Below are positions 45,570 to 56,306 of a stretch of DNA of 64,000 nucleotides, one piece after another (positions within the stretch are counted from its first letter, which is position 1; every line of letters begins with the position of its first letter). Origin of the DNA: Profundibacter amoris (lineage in GTDB: Bacteria > Pseudomonadota > Alphaproteobacteria > Rhodobacterales > Rhodobacteraceae); assembly GCF_003544895.1 (NCBI RefSeq), contig NZ_CP032125.1, positions 1,812,001-1,876,000 of the forward strand. The letters are read 5' to 3'. The notes under the pieces are model-generated. The model was not told the origin of the DNA, ran no database searches, and was given only the letters and a program-made list of their open reading frames with translations. Both the position numbers and the translations under genes were made by a program.

Positions 45570-46766
45570 TTAGCCCCTGTGACGGGCCAGCCAGCCCTCG
45601 AGACGGGCGCGGATGTCGTCGGCGATTGCCTCGTCCTCGATCTCGTCTATCGCGTCGGCCATGAAGGCCAGCACCAGCATATCCTGCGCATCCACCTTGG
45701 GCACCCCGCGCGAGCGCAGGTAATACATCGCCTCGTCGTCAATCGCGCCGGTGGTCGAGCCGTGACTACACATCACGTCATCGGCGTAAATCTCCAGCTC
45801 GGGCTTGCCGAAAAACTGCGCCTCGTCATCCAGCAACAGCGATTGGCTCATTTGATAGCCATCGGTTTTCTGGGCGCCCGGCTTTACCAGAATCTTGCCC
45901 TGAAACACGCCGGTCGCACCATTGCGCAGCACCTTTTTGAACACCTGACGGCTTTCGCAATTCAGACTGTCGTGGGTGATGAACACGGTGTCGTCATGCA
46001 GAAAATCACCATCCCCCATCGCCGCACCGGCGATATGGGCGATGGCATCGTCGCCAGTCAGCTCCAGCACCACTTCGTTGCGGGTCAGCTTGCCGTTGAC
46101 CGTCATGGTAAAGCTTTTGAATTTGCTTTCATGGCCAAGGCGTCCGAAAATATGCGTGGCCGCGCGGCGTTCGTGGTCGCGCCCCATCGCACGGACATGG
46201 TGGAAAGCAGCGCCATCGGCAATGTCCACTTCCATCACCGAATTGAACCGCGCACCAGCGGGGCCGTTTTCCAGAATGGTCAGATCAGCGCCCTCTTCCA
46301 CGCGGATAACGTGGTGTAGCATCACATCCGAAGTCTCTGATTTACGTAGATAAATCATGCTGACAGGTTTTGCAGCCTTGCCGGTGGCACGGATCACCAC
46401 ACCTTCGCGGGCATTGGCGCTGTTCAGGGCCGCCAGCGGGCGGGCAACGGGGGTTTGGCCCGCAGCCTCAAGCGTGCCGTAAAGCGCATCAGCCCAGTCT
46501 GGCGCGTCTTTCAGCAAGGCAATCTCGATCCCTGCCATTAACAGATCGTCGGAGGCTTCGGCATCATAAACCCCGTCGATAAACACGATTTTCAGCCGGT
46601 CGATCGCGTCAAACAGCGGGGCTTCGTCCAGATTAAGGATCGCGGCCGGCGCCACATCATCAGTGGTCAGCAGCTCGGGGCGGGTGTATTTCCAGTATTC
46701 ATCACGGCGCTGTGGCAGGCCCATCGCGGCCAGCCGTTCCTGCGCCTGTTTGCGGGCAGTTTCCAT
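45570..46766 (-). CDS. sufD: SufD, Fe-S scaffold subunit
   Basis: A 398-residue SufB/SufD-family protein. The C-terminal beta-helix region includes SHGSTTGAIDDEAMYYLRSRG, with the conserved ..CSHG.. cysteine and histidine. It forms the SufBC2D scaffold complex. The start overlaps the sufC stop by one base. Confidence 0.95.
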   Translation of the reverse strand: METARKQAQERLAAMGLPQRRDEYWKYTRPELLTTDDVAPAAILNLDEAPLFDAIDRLKIVFIDGVYDAEASDDLLMAGIEIALLKDAPDWADALYGTLEAAGQTPVARPLAALNSANAREGVVIRATGKAAKPVSMIYLRKSETSDVMLHHVIRVEEGADLTILENGPAGARFNSVMEVDIADGAAFHHVRAMGRDHERRAATHIFGRLGHESKFKSFTMTVNGKLTRNEVVLELTGDDAIAHIAGAAMGDGDFLHDDTVFITHDSLNCESRQVFKKVLRNGATGVFQGKILVKPGAQKTDGYQMSQSLLLDDEAQFFGKPELEIYADDVMCSHGSTTGAIDDEAMYYLRSRGVPKVDAQDMLVLAFMADAIDEIEDEAIADDIRARLEGWLARHRG

Positions 46767-47521
46767 CAGGCAACCTCCGCCAGAATATCGGCATAACCGT
46801 TGTGCTCGACTTCAAGCGCCAGTTCCGGCCCACCGGATTTGATGATCCGCCCATCGGCCATAATATGCACCACATCGGGTTTGATATGGTCCAGAAGCCG
46901 TTGATAATGCGTGATAACCAGAAACGACCGCTTGCCGTCGCGCAGCGCGTTCACGCCTTCGGAAACCAGCTTCATCGCGTCCACATCCAGACCGGAATCG
47001 GTTTCATCCAAGATACACATCTTGGGCTCAAGCATCGCCATTTGCAGAATTTCGTTGCGCTTCTTTTCGCCGCCCGAAAAGCCCACGTTGACGGGGCGCT
47101 TCAGCATATCGGCGTCAATCTTCAGCGTCTTGGCCTTGGCGCGGATCACCTTCAGGAATTCCCCTGCCGACAGTTCCTCCTCGCCCCGTGCCTTGCGCTG
47201 TGCGTTCACAGCGGTGCGCAGGAAGGTCATGTTGCCCACACCGGGAATTTCTACCGGATACTGGAACGCCAAAAACAGCCCCATCGCGGCGCGTTCTTCG
47301 GGGTCCAGACCCAGCAGGTCAATCCCGTCCAACGTGGCGGTGCCTTCGGTCACCTCATAGCCATCACGGCCCGACAGCACATAAGACAGCGTCGATTTAC
47401 CCGAGCCGTTCGGCCCCATGATCGCATGCACCTGACCAGGCCCGACTTCCAGATCGACCCCTTTCAGGATTTGCTTTTCCTCGTCTTCAAGTTTGACGTG
47501 CAGGTTATTGATTTTCAGCAT
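46766..47521 (-). CDS. sufC: SufC, Fe-S assembly ATPase
   Basis: A 251-residue ABC ATPase: Walker A GPNGSGKS, signature FSGGEKKRNEI, Walker B CILDETDSGLD, as in all SufC proteins. It drives rearrangement of the SufBD scaffold. No membrane partner is needed. Confidence 0.97.
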   Translation of the reverse strand: MLKINNLHVKLEDEEKQILKGVDLEVGPGQVHAIMGPNGSGKSTLSYVLSGRDGYEVTEGTATLDGIDLLGLDPEERAAMGLFLAFQYPVEIPGVGNMTFLRTAVNAQRKARGEEELSAGEFLKVIRAKAKTLKIDADMLKRPVNVGFSGGEKKRNEILQMAMLEPKMCILDETDSGLDVDAMKLVSEGVNALRDGKRSFLVITHYQRLLDHIKPDVVHIMADGRIIKSGGPELALEVEHNGYADILAEVA

Positions 47522-47556
47522 TTTATTTCCTCAAAGCGCGCTTCGTTTTTCATAAG

Positions 47557-47877
47557 CTATTCAACGGTTACAGCAGTGCCGGTTGCCGATACCATCAGCA
47601 TTGAACCGGTCTTTCCCAGATCTTCGCAATCCAGATCGACGCCGACAACGGCGTTGCCGCCGGCCGCCGTGGCGCGTTGCTGCATCTCTTGTAGGGCGAT
47701 CTCGCGCCCCTCTTGCAACTTGGCCTCGTAGGTGCCGGAACGGCCCCCGACGATATCGGTGATCGAGGCCACAATATCGCGCATGATATTGGCGCCCATG
47801 ATGGTCTCGCCGGTAACGATTCCGTGGTAGGCGGTGATTTTTCGGCCCTCGATTGAGGGTGTGGTGGTCGTGATCAT
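47557..47877 (-). CDS. YbjQ-family (DUF74) protein within the suf operon
   Basis: A 106-residue YbjQ/UPF0145 protein ([32 protein letters not shown]), which forms pentamers and is annotated as heavy-metal binding on structural grounds. It overlaps the 85-residue gene upstream (ATGA) and lies 35 bp before sufC. A role in metal handling during cluster assembly is inference. Confidence 0.88.
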   Translation of the reverse strand: MITTTTPSIEGRKITAYHGIVTGETIMGANIMRDIVASITDIVGGRSGTYEAKLQEGREIALQEMQQRATAAGGNAVVGVDLDCEDLGKTGSMLMVSATGTAVTVE

Positions 47878-48131
47878 TCCTGCACCTCCGGATTTTTCGT
47901 ATCAGCGGGTTTCTTGCGCTCCACCAGCCCCACACCCGGCCCCTTTTTATGGGCCAGCCAGACACAGAAGGAGGTAAAGGCCAGCGACGTGCCAACAGCG
48001 GCCCAGATGCCCAGAAACGGCGCAATCACGATGGCCGAAACCACCGCCCCTTTGATGAAGGCCATGAATGCGGTCATCATCAGGCGGACCGGCTCGGGCG
48101 GCGGCAGGCGTTTTGGGGTGGTGGCTTCCAT
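47874..48131 (-). CDS. small membrane protein within the suf operon
   Basis: An 85-residue protein with two membrane helices ([39 protein letters not shown]). One-base overlap with sufB. Unknown function; its place next to ybjQ suggests a joint role. Confidence 0.72.
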   Translation of the reverse strand: MEATTPKRLPPPEPVRLMMTAFMAFIKGAVVSAIVIAPFLGIWAAVGTSLAFTSFCVWLAHKKGPGVGLVERKKPADTKNPEVQE

Positions 48132-49654
48132 TACCCCACAGACCCCTCAAGCGAAATCGCCACCAGCGCCTGTGCTTCCATCGCAAATTCCATCGGCAGC
48201 GCCTGCAACACTTCCTTGGCAAAGCCGTTGACGATCAGCGCCACCGCCTCTTCCTCGTCCATGCCGCGCTGGCGACAATAAAACATCTGTTCGTCATCCA
48301 CCTTACTGGTCGTGGCCTCGTGTTCCACCCGTGACGAATTGTTCTTCACCTCGATATAGGGCACCGTGTGCGCGCCGCATTTGTCGCCGATTAACAGGCT
48401 GTCGCACTGGGTATAATTGCGCGAATTCTTGGCCTTTGGGTGCATCGACACCAGCCCGCGATAGGTGTTCTGTGCGCGCCCCGCCGAAATCCCTTTGGAC
48501 ACGATCCGCGATTTCGAATTCTTGCCCAGATGCACCATTTTGGTGCCGGTATCGGCCTGCTGGTAGTTGTTGGTGATGGCGATCGAGTAAAACTCGCCCT
48601 GCGTGTTGTCGCCACGCAAAATACAGCTTGGATATTTCCACGTCACGGCCGAGCCGGTTTCAACCTGTGTCCACATCACCTTGGCATTGTCGCCACGGCA
48701 ATCGGCCCGCTTGGTGACAAAATTGTAAATCCCGCCCTTGCCGTCCTCGTCACCCGGATACCAGTTCTGCACGGTGGAATATTTCACCTCGGCGTCTTCC
48801 TCGATGATGATTTCCACCACAGCGGCGTGCAATTGCGCCACGTCGCGTTTGGGCGCGGTGCAGCCCTCAAGGTAGCTGACATAGCTGCCCTTGTCGGCAA
48901 TGATCAGGGTGCGTTCGAACTGGCCGGTGTTTTCGGCATTGATGCGGAAATAGGTGGACAGTTCCATCGGGCAGCGCACGCCGGGCGGGATGTAGACGAA
49001 GGATCCGTCGGAAAATACCGCACTGTTCAGGGTGGCATAGAAGTTGTCGGACACCGGCACCACAGACCCCAGATATTTCTTCACCAGTTCGGGATGCTCG
49101 CGGATGGCTTCCGAGATCGAGCAGAAAATCACGCCCGCCTCGGCCAGTTCCTTCTGGAACGTGGTGCCCACGGAAACGGAATCAAACACCGCGTCCACCG
49201 CCACTTTGCGCCCGTCGGCTGGCGTGGCCTCGGCACCCTCGACACCGGCCAAAATCATCTGCTCCTGCAGTGGGATGCCCAGTTTTTCATAGGTCGCCAG
49301 CAGTTTCGGGTCCACCTCGTCCAGCGATTTCGGTTTGACCTCCATCGACTTGGGGCGCGCGTAATAGTAAATGTCCTGAAAATCGATATCGGGATAGTTC
49401 ACCATCGCCCATGTGGGTTCTTTCAGCTTCTGCCAGCGCTCGAAGGCGGCCAGACGCCATTCCAGCATCCATTCCGGTTCCTCGTTCTTTTCGGAAATCA
49501 GCCGCACGATATCGGTGTTCACCCCTTTGGGGGCATAGTCCATCTCGATATCGGTTTCCCAGCCGTATTTGTAATTGTCGGCAAGGGTGCGCACCGCATC
49601 AACGGTTTCTTCCTCGACGCCCTCTTTCGCAATCATATCGCCTGTTGCAGCCAT
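48131..49654 (-). CDS. sufB: SufB, Fe-S scaffold subunit
   Basis: A 507-residue SufB from ATG 49654 with AAGGAA upstream. It contains [12 protein letters not shown], the beta-helix repeats, and the C-terminal [20 protein letters not shown]. It carries the cysteine on which clusters are built. Ten bp after the nifS-like gene; the frame extends further upstream but without a better start. Confidence 0.96.
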   Translation of the reverse strand: MAATGDMIAKEGVEEETVDAVRTLADNYKYGWETDIEMDYAPKGVNTDIVRLISEKNEEPEWMLEWRLAAFERWQKLKEPTWAMVNYPDIDFQDIYYYARPKSMEVKPKSLDEVDPKLLATYEKLGIPLQEQMILAGVEGAEATPADGRKVAVDAVFDSVSVGTTFQKELAEAGVIFCSISEAIREHPELVKKYLGSVVPVSDNFYATLNSAVFSDGSFVYIPPGVRCPMELSTYFRINAENTGQFERTLIIADKGSYVSYLEGCTAPKRDVAQLHAAVVEIIIEEDAEVKYSTVQNWYPGDEDGKGGIYNFVTKRADCRGDNAKVMWTQVETGSAVTWKYPSCILRGDNTQGEFYSIAITNNYQQADTGTKMVHLGKNSKSRIVSKGISAGRAQNTYRGLVSMHPKAKNSRNYTQCDSLLIGDKCGAHTVPYIEVKNNSSRVEHEATTSKVDDEQMFYCRQRGMDEEEAVALIVNGFAKEVLQALPMEFAMEAQALVAISLEGSVG

Positions 49655-49664
49655 TTTGTTTCCT

Positions 49665-50714
49665 TCATCCCGCGCCATGACGCGCCTTAAACTTCCTTGC
49701 CGCAGCGCCCCATGCTTTTGCAAAGCGCTGCACATCTTCCTTTGTCGTCGCCGCCCCGATCGAGACCCGGATCGCGCTGGCAGCAATATTGTCGTCAAAC
49801 CCCATCGCCCGCAAAACCCGACTGGACCGCACCTTGCCGCTTGAGCAGGCCGAACCGGCAGAAACCGCAAAACCGGCCAGATCCATCTGCATCACCTGTG
49901 TCTCGCCTTTCCAACCCGGCAGGGCGAAACATAAGGTGTTCGGAAGCCGCGCGACTCCATTCCCGACAAAAATAGTATCTTTTTCCGATTCTGCCAGCGA
50001 AATTTCTAGAATCTTTCTAATTTCGGCAACTTCGTCCCAGATTCCGCGCACCAGATCCGCCGCTGCGGCCTCGGCTGCCGCGCCAAAACCCGCTATTCCT
50101 ATGACATTTTCGGTGCCCGCACGCCGGCCCATTTCCTGACCGCCACCTTTGACCTGCGCGCTTACGTCGCTACCGCGTTTCACCACCAAAGCGCCAACGC
50201 CTTTGGGCCCGCCCAGCTTGTGTGCCGAGATCAGCGCCATTTCCGCCCCGCACCAGTTGAACGCAAACGGCAGCTTGCCAAAGGCCTGCGTCGCATCGGT
50301 CAGTGCCAGCCCTTCGGGCAGTTCCTGCACCACGCCGGTCTCGCTGTTGGCCACCTGCAACGCCGCCTTTGCCGGATCAGCCACCGTCACCCGCCCGTCG
50401 CTATCCACCGGCAAATCCGCCGCGCACCACGCCGCCACTGCGTCATGCTCTACCGCACCGCACTGCAACTCCCTGCCCGCCATCGCCAGCGCCGCCGCTT
50501 CGGTCGCACTGGCGGTGAATATCACATCCGCCCCCTCGGCCCCGAAGGCCGCCGCCACCTGTGCCCGCGCCCGTGCCACAACCCCCAGCGCCGCGCGCCC
50601 CTCGAAATGCACGCTGGACGGATTACCCACCACATCCATCGCCGCCATCATCGCCGCCCGCGCCTCGCCCCGCAAAGGCGTCGTTGCGTTCCAATCCAGA
50701 TATGTCCGCTTCAT
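49665..50714 (-). CDS. IscS/NifS-like cysteine desulfurase
   Basis: A 349-residue PLP-dependent desulfurase from ATG 50714 ([15 protein letters not shown]). PLP lysine in [11 protein letters not shown], active-site cysteine loop [11 protein letters not shown]. Shorter than E. coli IscS (404). A second desulfurase beside SufS in the same operon is typical of Rhodobacterales. Start has AAGGGCC upstream. Confidence 0.92.
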   Translation of the reverse strand: MKRTYLDWNATTPLRGEARAAMMAAMDVVGNPSSVHFEGRAALGVVARARAQVAAAFGAEGADVIFTASATEAAALAMAGRELQCGAVEHDAVAAWCAADLPVDSDGRVTVADPAKAALQVANSETGVVQELPEGLALTDATQAFGKLPFAFNWCGAEMALISAHKLGGPKGVGALVVKRGSDVSAQVKGGGQEMGRRAGTENVIGIAGFGAAAEAAAADLVRGIWDEVAEIRKILEISLAESEKDTIFVGNGVARLPNTLCFALPGWKGETQVMQMDLAGFAVSAGSACSSGKVRSSRVLRAMGFDDNIAASAIRVSIGAATTKEDVQRFAKAWGAAARKFKARHGAG

Positions 50715-50817
50715 AGCGCGGCCCTTTCCTTCTTCTTGCTGAAAATACCTCCGCCGGAGGCACCGCGCGCCCCGCCAGGGGCGCGCCCGGGGTGACGCGC
50801 ATCGCGCGACACAACCC

Positions 50818-51279
50818 CTATTTGTCGTCCACCACCTCGAACAGGTTCGGAACCGCCGGACAGGGTGCCAGCTCGTTGGCAATCACATCCGACAGGCGCG
50901 TCTGGTGCAAGAACACATAAACATGCGCCGACAACCCTTCCCACAACCGGTTGGTCATCGACTGCGCTTTTGATCCCGACGCGGCCCCCTTGGCCCCCGC
51001 CCCCGTGTGCATCGCTGATACCGTTTCATCCACCGCCACCATCACATCCGAAATCCGGATCTCGGACGGGTTGCGCGTCAATCGGTACCCGCCGCCCGGC
51101 CCGCGCACGGATTCCACCAGACCGGCACGGCGCAGTTTCACGAACAGCTGTTCCAGATAGGGCAGTGAAATATCCTGCCGTGCCGAAATTTCGGCCAAGG
51201 ATACCAGCCCGCCATCAGGCTGAATGGCCAGATCGGCCAGTGCAACCATTGCATATCTGCCCTTTGTGCTCAGTTTCAT
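50818..51279 (-). CDS. iscR: IscR-like Rrf2-family regulator
   Basis: A 153-residue winged-helix regulator (MKLSTKGRYAMVALADLA, SLPYLEQLFVKLRRAGLVESVRGPGGGYRL). E. coli IscR binds its cluster with three cysteines around residues 92-104; this protein has none there and only one near the C-terminus (LAPCPAVP). The same unusual layout is known for Rhodobacter sphaeroides IscR. Start 51279 is preferred because GGGGG lies 8-9 bp before it. Controls the suf operon it heads. Confidence 0.93.
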   Translation of the reverse strand: MKLSTKGRYAMVALADLAIQPDGGLVSLAEISARQDISLPYLEQLFVKLRRAGLVESVRGPGGGYRLTRNPSEIRISDVMVAVDETVSAMHTGAGAKGAASGSKAQSMTNRLWEGLSAHVYVFLHQTRLSDVIANELAPCPAVPNLFEVVDDK

Positions 51280-51428
51280 CGCCATTCACCCCCAAATATA
51301 TTGACCTTCGCCGCCACGACGCTTACTTCCCAATAAACCCCCTGACCGCATTCACCGGTTATGGAAAAGGTCTAAGGTGCCATTGATATACAGTCAACGC
51401 GCCCACGCCAGATAAGAGGACGACAAGA

Positions 51429-52082
51429 ATGCCCGAAGTCATATTTCCCGGCCCCGAAGGCCGCCTGGAAGGCCGCTATCACCCGCAAAAGGCCAAAGAC
51501 GCCCCGATTGCCATCGTTTTGCACCCGCATCCGCAGTTTGGCGGCACGATGAACAACCGGCTGGTCTATAACCTGCATTACACCTTCTACAACATGGGCT
51601 TTACCGTGCTGCGGTTCAATTTCCGCGGTGTGGGCCGGTCGCTGGGCGAATATGACCAGGGCGTTGGCGAATTGTCCGATGCGGCCTCGGCGCTGGATTA
51701 TCTGCAAACCCTGAACCCCAATTCCAAACACTGCTGGGTCGCCGGATTTTCCTTCGGTGCATGGATCGGCATGCAACTGCTGATGCGCCGCCCCGAAATC
51801 ACCGGCTTTATCAGCGTCTCGCCGCCGGCCAACATGTATGACTTCAGCTTCCTTGCGCCCTGCCCGGCCTCGGGTCTGATCATCAACGGCACCGCCGACC
51901 GCGTGGCGCCACCGCAGGACACCCAGTTGCTGGTCGAAAAACTGCACGAGCAAAAGGGCATCACAATCACCCATCAGGAAATCGAGGGCTCGGGCCATTT
52001 CTTTGAGGACGAGCACATGGACACGTTGCAAAGCAACGTCGAAACCTATGTCCGTCGCCGTCTGACCGAAACCACAAGGTAG
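51429..52082 (+). CDS. alpha/beta hydrolase
   Basis: A 217-residue hydrolase of the small serine type often found near iscR in this group. The nucleophile elbow is GFSFG, the oxyanion segment LHPHPQFGGTMNN, the acid in INGTADRVAPP and the histidine in EGSGHFF. Substrate unknown. Divergent from iscR; the 71-residue gene follows by 8 bp. Confidence 0.9.
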   Translation: MPEVIFPGPEGRLEGRYHPQKAKDAPIAIVLHPHPQFGGTMNNRLVYNLHYTFYNMGFTVLRFNFRGVGRSLGEYDQGVGELSDAASALDYLQTLNPNSKHCWVAGFSFGAWIGMQLLMRRPEITGFISVSPPANMYDFSFLAPCPASGLIINGTADRVAPPQDTQLLVEKLHEQKGITITHQEIEGSGHFFEDEHMDTLQSNVETYVRRRLTETTR

Positions 52083-52089
52083 CCAAAAC

Positions 52090-52305
52090 ATGGGAATTGT
52101 CGAGGATCTGGCCGATGAACTGGCCAAGGAAGCCCTGAAAGCGGTCGATGAACACGAGGACGATATGATCATTGAACGTGTTGCCGAAATTCTGGGCGCG
52201 GATTCCATCACCACCCAAGAGGCATTTATGACCGCGATACGCGTGCGCAAAGCCGACAGGCGGGCGCGGGTCTATCTATCGAAGCTGAACAAAACAAAAG
52301 CCTGA
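52090..52305 (+). CDS. small hypothetical protein
   Basis: A 71-residue acidic helical protein (MGIVEDLADELAKEALKAVDE, ITTQEAFMTAIRVRKADRRAR). Co-transcribed with the hydrolase. A conserved companion in relatives, without known function. Confidence 0.7.
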   Translation: MGIVEDLADELAKEALKAVDEHEDDMIIERVAEILGADSITTQEAFMTAIRVRKADRRARVYLSKLNKTKA

Positions 52306-52436
52306 ACACCCCTCTGGACGCCCTGTTAACCGGCGCGGAGGTGAAATTACGGTATACGACCGCATACAGTCTTTCCCCCTGCCCGTCTTTGCGCTAGAAG
52401 GCAGGCAAGCGAATCCATATCAAACCGGAGCACCCT

Positions 52437-53651
52437 ATGACCAAGATCAAGGTAGAAAACCCCGTCGTCGAACTCGACGGCGACGAAATGACCCGCATCA
52501 TCTGGGATTTCATCAAGAAAAAGCTGATCCTGCCCTATCTGGACATCGATCTGAAATACTACGATCTGGGCATGGAAGAGCGCGACCGCACAGACGACCA
52601 GATTACCATTGATGCCGCCCATGCGATCCAGAAATACGGTGTTGGCGTGAAATGCGCGACCATCACCCCCGATGAAGCCCGGGTCGAGGAATTCGGCCTG
52701 AAGAAAATGTGGAAATCGCCAAACGGCACCATCCGCAACATTCTGGGCGGTGTGGTGTTCCGCGCGCCGATCATCTGTCAAAACGTACCGCGCCTTGTGC
52801 CCGGCTGGACCGACCCGATCGTCATTGGCCGCCACGCCTTTGGGGATCAGTATAAAGCCACCGATTTCCGCTATCCCGGCAAGGGCAAGCTGACCATGAA
52901 ATACGAGGGCGAAGACGGCACCGTGATCGAAAAGCTGGTGTATGATGCCCCGTCGGCCGGCGTTTACATGGGTATGTACAACCGTGATGACAGCATCCGC
53001 GATTTTGCCCGCGCCTCGCTGAACTATGGCCTGAATCTGGGCTGGCCGGTGTATCTGTCGACAAAAAACACCATCCTCAAGGCCTATGACGGCCGTTTCA
53101 AGGATCTTTTTCAGGAAGTGTTCGACGCCGAATTCGCCGAAAAATTCGCCGATAAGGGCATCACTTATGAACACCGCCTGATTGACGACATGGTCGCTGC
53201 CGCAATGAAATGGTCGGGCAAATTCGTCTGGGCCTGTAAAAACTACGATGGCGACGTACAATCGGACACCGTGGCGCAGGGCTTTGGTTCGCTGGGTTTG
53301 ATGACCTCGATCCTGATGACACCGGATGGCAAGGTCGTCGAGGCCGAAGCGGCCCACGGCACCGTCACCCGCCACTATCGCCAGCACCAGAAGGGCGAAG
53401 CGACCTCGACCAACTCGATCGCCTCGATCTATGCCTGGACCGGCGGTCTGAAGCACCGTGCCAAGCTGGACGGCAATGACGCCCTGAAAACCTTTGCCGA
53501 AACGCTGGAAAAAGTGGTTGTCGACACGGTTGAAAGCGGCCAGATGACCAAGGATCTGGCCCTGCTGGTTGGCCCCGAACAGAAATGGCTGACGACCGAA
53601 GGCTTCCTTGAAGCCATCGACACCAACCTGAACAAGGCGCTGGCCGGCTGA
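52437..53651 (+). CDS. icd: NADP-dependent isocitrate dehydrogenase
   Basis: A 404-residue enzyme of the eukaryote-like type II subfamily that converts isocitrate to 2-oxoglutarate in the TCA cycle. Substrate-binding SPNGTIRN, metal site DDMVA, and the end [12 protein letters not shown] are all present. Stand-alone gene with its own terminator. Confidence 0.97.
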   Translation: MTKIKVENPVVELDGDEMTRIIWDFIKKKLILPYLDIDLKYYDLGMEERDRTDDQITIDAAHAIQKYGVGVKCATITPDEARVEEFGLKKMWKSPNGTIRNILGGVVFRAPIICQNVPRLVPGWTDPIVIGRHAFGDQYKATDFRYPGKGKLTMKYEGEDGTVIEKLVYDAPSAGVYMGMYNRDDSIRDFARASLNYGLNLGWPVYLSTKNTILKAYDGRFKDLFQEVFDAEFAEKFADKGITYEHRLIDDMVAAAMKWSGKFVWACKNYDGDVQSDTVAQGFGSLGLMTSILMTPDGKVVEAEAAHGTVTRHYRQHQKGEATSTNSIASIYAWTGGLKHRAKLDGNDALKTFAETLEKVVVDTVESGQMTKDLALLVGPEQKWLTTEGFLEAIDTNLNKALAG

Positions 53652-53674
53652 TCCCTGCCAGACCACGAAAAACA

Positions 53675-53706
53675 GGGGCGGAGGCGCAATAGCCTTCGCC
53701 CTTTTT
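53675..53706 (+). terminator. intrinsic terminator of icd
   Basis: GGGCGGAGGC-GCAATA-GCCTTCGCCC (one mismatch) followed by TTTTT, 24 bp after icd. Confidence 0.85.
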
Positions 53707-53789
53707 CGTGTTTTCCCGGCCATAGGGGCTTTCCTTTGTGGCAAAGGCAGGGTATGCGCGCCCCAAACATCCCGAAAAGGCTTATTCCT

Positions 53790-55610
53790 ATGGACATGCG
53801 AAATATCGCTATCATCGCTCACGTTGACCACGGCAAAACCACGCTGGTGGACGAAATGCTGAAGCAATCCGGCATCTATCGCGACAACGAGGCCACCGTC
53901 GAACGTGCGATGGACAGCAACGACCTGGAACGCGAACGCGGCATTACCATCCTTGCCAAGGCCACTTCGGTGGAATGGAAAGGCATTCGCATCAACATCG
54001 TCGACACCCCCGGCCACGCCGATTTCGGCGGCGAGGTTGAACGCATCCTGTCGATGGTGGATGGTGTTGTGCTGTTGGTGGACGCGGCCGAAGGGCCGAT
54101 GCCGCAGACCAAATTCGTAACCTCCAAGGCGCTGGCGCTGGGTCTGCGCCCGATTGTGGTTCTGAACAAGGTGGACAAACCCGACGCCGAACCCGACCGC
54201 GCGCTGGACGAGGTGTTCGACCTGATCGCCAATCTGGACGCCACCGACGAGCAGCTTGATTTCCCCGCCATGTATGCCTCGGGCCGCTCGGGATGGGCCG
54301 ATATGGAACTGGACGGCAAGCGCGAAAATCTGGATGCGCTGTTTGACCTGATCGTTCAGCACGTCCCCGCCCCCGCACAGATCGCCCGCCGGGACGAGCC
54401 GTTCTCGATGCTGGCCACCACATTGGGGGCTGACCCGTTCATCGGCCGCCTTTTGACCGGTCGCGTTGAAAGCGGCACGTTGAAGGTTGGCGAAACCATC
54501 AAGGCCCTGTCGCGCGAAGGCGAAAAGATCGAACAATTCCGCGTCACCAAAATTCTGGCCTTCCGCGGGTTGGACCAAAAGCCGATTGATGTAGCCGAAG
54601 CCGGCGATATCGTGTCCATTGCCGGCATGGCAACGGCCACCGTAGCCGATACGCTTTGTGCGCTGGATGTCGATACCGCGATTCCGGCCCAGCCGATTGA
54701 TCCGCCCACCATCACCGTCACCTTTGGCATCAACGACAGCCCCTTGGCCGGTCGTGACGGCAAAAAGGTGCAATCACGCGTGATCCGGGACCGCCTGATG
54801 AAAGAGGCCGAAACCAATGTCGCCATCCGCGTCACCGACACCCCGGGCGGCGAGGCCTTCGAGGTTGCGGGCCGTGGCGAATTGCAGATGGGTGTTCTTA
54901 TCGAGAACATGCGCCGCGAGGGGTTCGAGTTGTCGATTTCCCGCCCGCAGGTTCTGTTTCAGGAAATCGACGGGCAGCGTTGCGAGCCGATCGAAGAAGT
55001 CACCATTGATGTGGATGACGAATATTCCGGCGTCGTGATCGAAAAGCTGACCGGCCCGCGCAAGGGCGCGCTGGCAGAAATGAAACCCGCCGGTGTTGGC
55101 AAAACCCGCATCATCGCCCATGTGCCATCACGCGGATTGATCGGCTATCACGGTGAATTCATGACCGACACCCGCGGCACCGGTGTGCTGAACCGTGTGT
55201 TCCACGAATGGGCGCCGCACAAGGGGTCGATCCCGGGCCGTCGGGCCGGTGTTTTGATCTCGATGGAAAACGGGGTTTCGGTGGCTTACGCGCTGTTCAA
55301 CCTCGAGGATCGCGGCCGCATGTTCATCGGTGCGCAGGAACAGGTTTACACCGGCATGATCATCGGCCAGCACAGCCGTGAAAACGATCTGGAAGTGAAC
55401 CCGCTGAAGGGCAAGAAACTCTCCAACGTGCGGGCCTCGGGCACGGACGAGGCCGTGCGCCTGACCACCCCGATCACCCTGTCACTGGAAGAGGCGATTG
55501 CCTATATCGACAATGACGAGTTGGTCGAGGTCACACCGAATGCGATTCGGATGCGCAAGCGTCATCTGGACCCGCACGAACGCAAACGCGCCGCCCGTAC
55601 TGACGGATAA
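53790..55610 (+). CDS. typA: TypA/BipA ribosome-associated GTPase
   Basis: A 606-residue translational GTPase. G1 [10 protein letters not shown]3 [13 protein letters not shown]4 [10 protein letters not shown]; the C-terminal half has [20 protein letters not shown], the TypA signature. It acts in ribosome assembly and stress adaptation. The start at 53790 ([12 protein letters not shown]) is the family norm. Confidence 0.96.
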   Translation: MDMRNIAIIAHVDHGKTTLVDEMLKQSGIYRDNEATVERAMDSNDLERERGITILAKATSVEWKGIRINIVDTPGHADFGGEVERILSMVDGVVLLVDAAEGPMPQTKFVTSKALALGLRPIVVLNKVDKPDAEPDRALDEVFDLIANLDATDEQLDFPAMYASGRSGWADMELDGKRENLDALFDLIVQHVPAPAQIARRDEPFSMLATTLGADPFIGRLLTGRVESGTLKVGETIKALSREGEKIEQFRVTKILAFRGLDQKPIDVAEAGDIVSIAGMATATVADTLCALDVDTAIPAQPIDPPTITVTFGINDSPLAGRDGKKVQSRVIRDRLMKEAETNVAIRVTDTPGGEAFEVAGRGELQMGVLIENMRREGFELSISRPQVLFQEIDGQRCEPIEEVTIDVDDEYSGVVIEKLTGPRKGALAEMKPAGVGKTRIIAHVPSRGLIGYHGEFMTDTRGTGVLNRVFHEWAPHKGSIPGRRAGVLISMENGVSVAYALFNLEDRGRMFIGAQEQVYTGMIIGQHSRENDLEVNPLKGKKLSNVRASGTDEAVRLTTPITLSLEEAIAYIDNDELVEVTPNAIRMRKRHLDPHERKRAARTDG

Positions 55611-55651
55611 GCGCCGGTTCAAAATATAATTTTCGGGCCTTGCCCGATGAA

Positions 55652-55684
55652 AAAGCCCCGCAAGTCAATTTGCGGGGCTTTTTT
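55652..55684 (+). terminator. intrinsic terminator of typA
   Basis: AAAGCCCCGCAA-GTCAAT-TTGCGGGGCTTTTTT, a 12-bp stem with a T-run, 42 bp after typA. Confidence 0.92.
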
Positions 55685-55836
55685 GCATTTATTCATATGA
55701 CACAGGTCTGAACGGCATAAGACCTTTGCTTATGCGGGCCAAAACAGGACCTCGGCGCAATAGAGGATGGCGGCGAAAACCCTTTCATTGACGGCAGTGG
55801 CGATCCTGCCGCACCAAATATTTAACGAGGTTTACC

Positions 55837-56172
55837 ATGAACAAGCTATCACTCACATTCGTTGCTCTGGCCTTCTCGGCTTTCCCCGCACTGGCACAGG
55901 ACGTGCCCGTCGTAACCAACCCGGCCACAGGCGAAGAAGTTGCCGTGACAGAAATTGACATGTCCACACTGACAGACGAGCAAATCGCCGATATCAAGGA
56001 ACAGGTTGCAGCCATCCGCGAAGATCGCCAGACCACCATGGAACAAACACGCGAGCGCACTCGTGAACGCACCCGTGAAGGCGCCGGCGAAATGGGCGCA
56101 GCTGCTGCCAGTGCCGGTGCTGGCATGGGTGGTGGTGCCGGTGGTGGTGCCGGTGGCCCGGGTCGCCCTTAA
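55837..56172 (+). CDS. small secreted Gly-rich protein
   Basis: A 111-residue protein with a signal peptide (MNKLSLTFVALAFSAFPALAQ). The mature part has an acidic stretch, a helical Arg/Glu repeat (TRERTRERTREG) and a C-terminal glycine run (GGGAGGGAGGPG). Repetitive low-complexity tail; likely periplasmic or surface-exposed. Not recognised. Confidence 0.7.
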   Translation: MNKLSLTFVALAFSAFPALAQDVPVVTNPATGEEVAVTEIDMSTLTDEQIADIKEQVAAIREDRQTTMEQTRERTRERTREGAGEMGAAAASAGAGMGGGAGGGAGGPGRP

Positions 56173-56190
56173 TCCCTTTGCCCATGGAAA

Positions 56191-56265
56191 GGGTGTCAAC
56201 CGATCGTCCCATCCCCGGTTGACACCCGCGTCCCCCTGCGTGATCTTATCGCATTGCGCAGGGGG
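56191..56265. other. two tandem hairpins between the small secreted-protein genes
   Basis: GGGTGTCAACC/GGTTGACACCC (56191-56201/56217-56227) and CCCCCTGCG/CGCAGGGGG (56232-56240/56257-56265). Neither is followed by a T-run, so they may stabilise or attenuate the mRNA rather than end it. Confidence 0.5.
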
Positions 56266-56306
56266 AATAGACGCGGGACAACGCACTCCTTAACCTCAGG
56301 ATTCTT

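Noticed and set aside
46712-47731. 339-codon open frame on the plus strand
   Set aside because: Antisense to sufC and the ends of its neighbours; a shadow frame.
48440-49690. 416-codon open frame on the plus strand
   Set aside because: Antisense to sufB, which is full length and conserved; no family resemblance.
52347-54773. Long open frame of 808 codons on the minus strand
   Set aside because: It runs antisense through icd and typA, whose products are complete and conserved; its product has the Gly/Arg/Gln-rich look of a shadow frame in GC-rich DNA.
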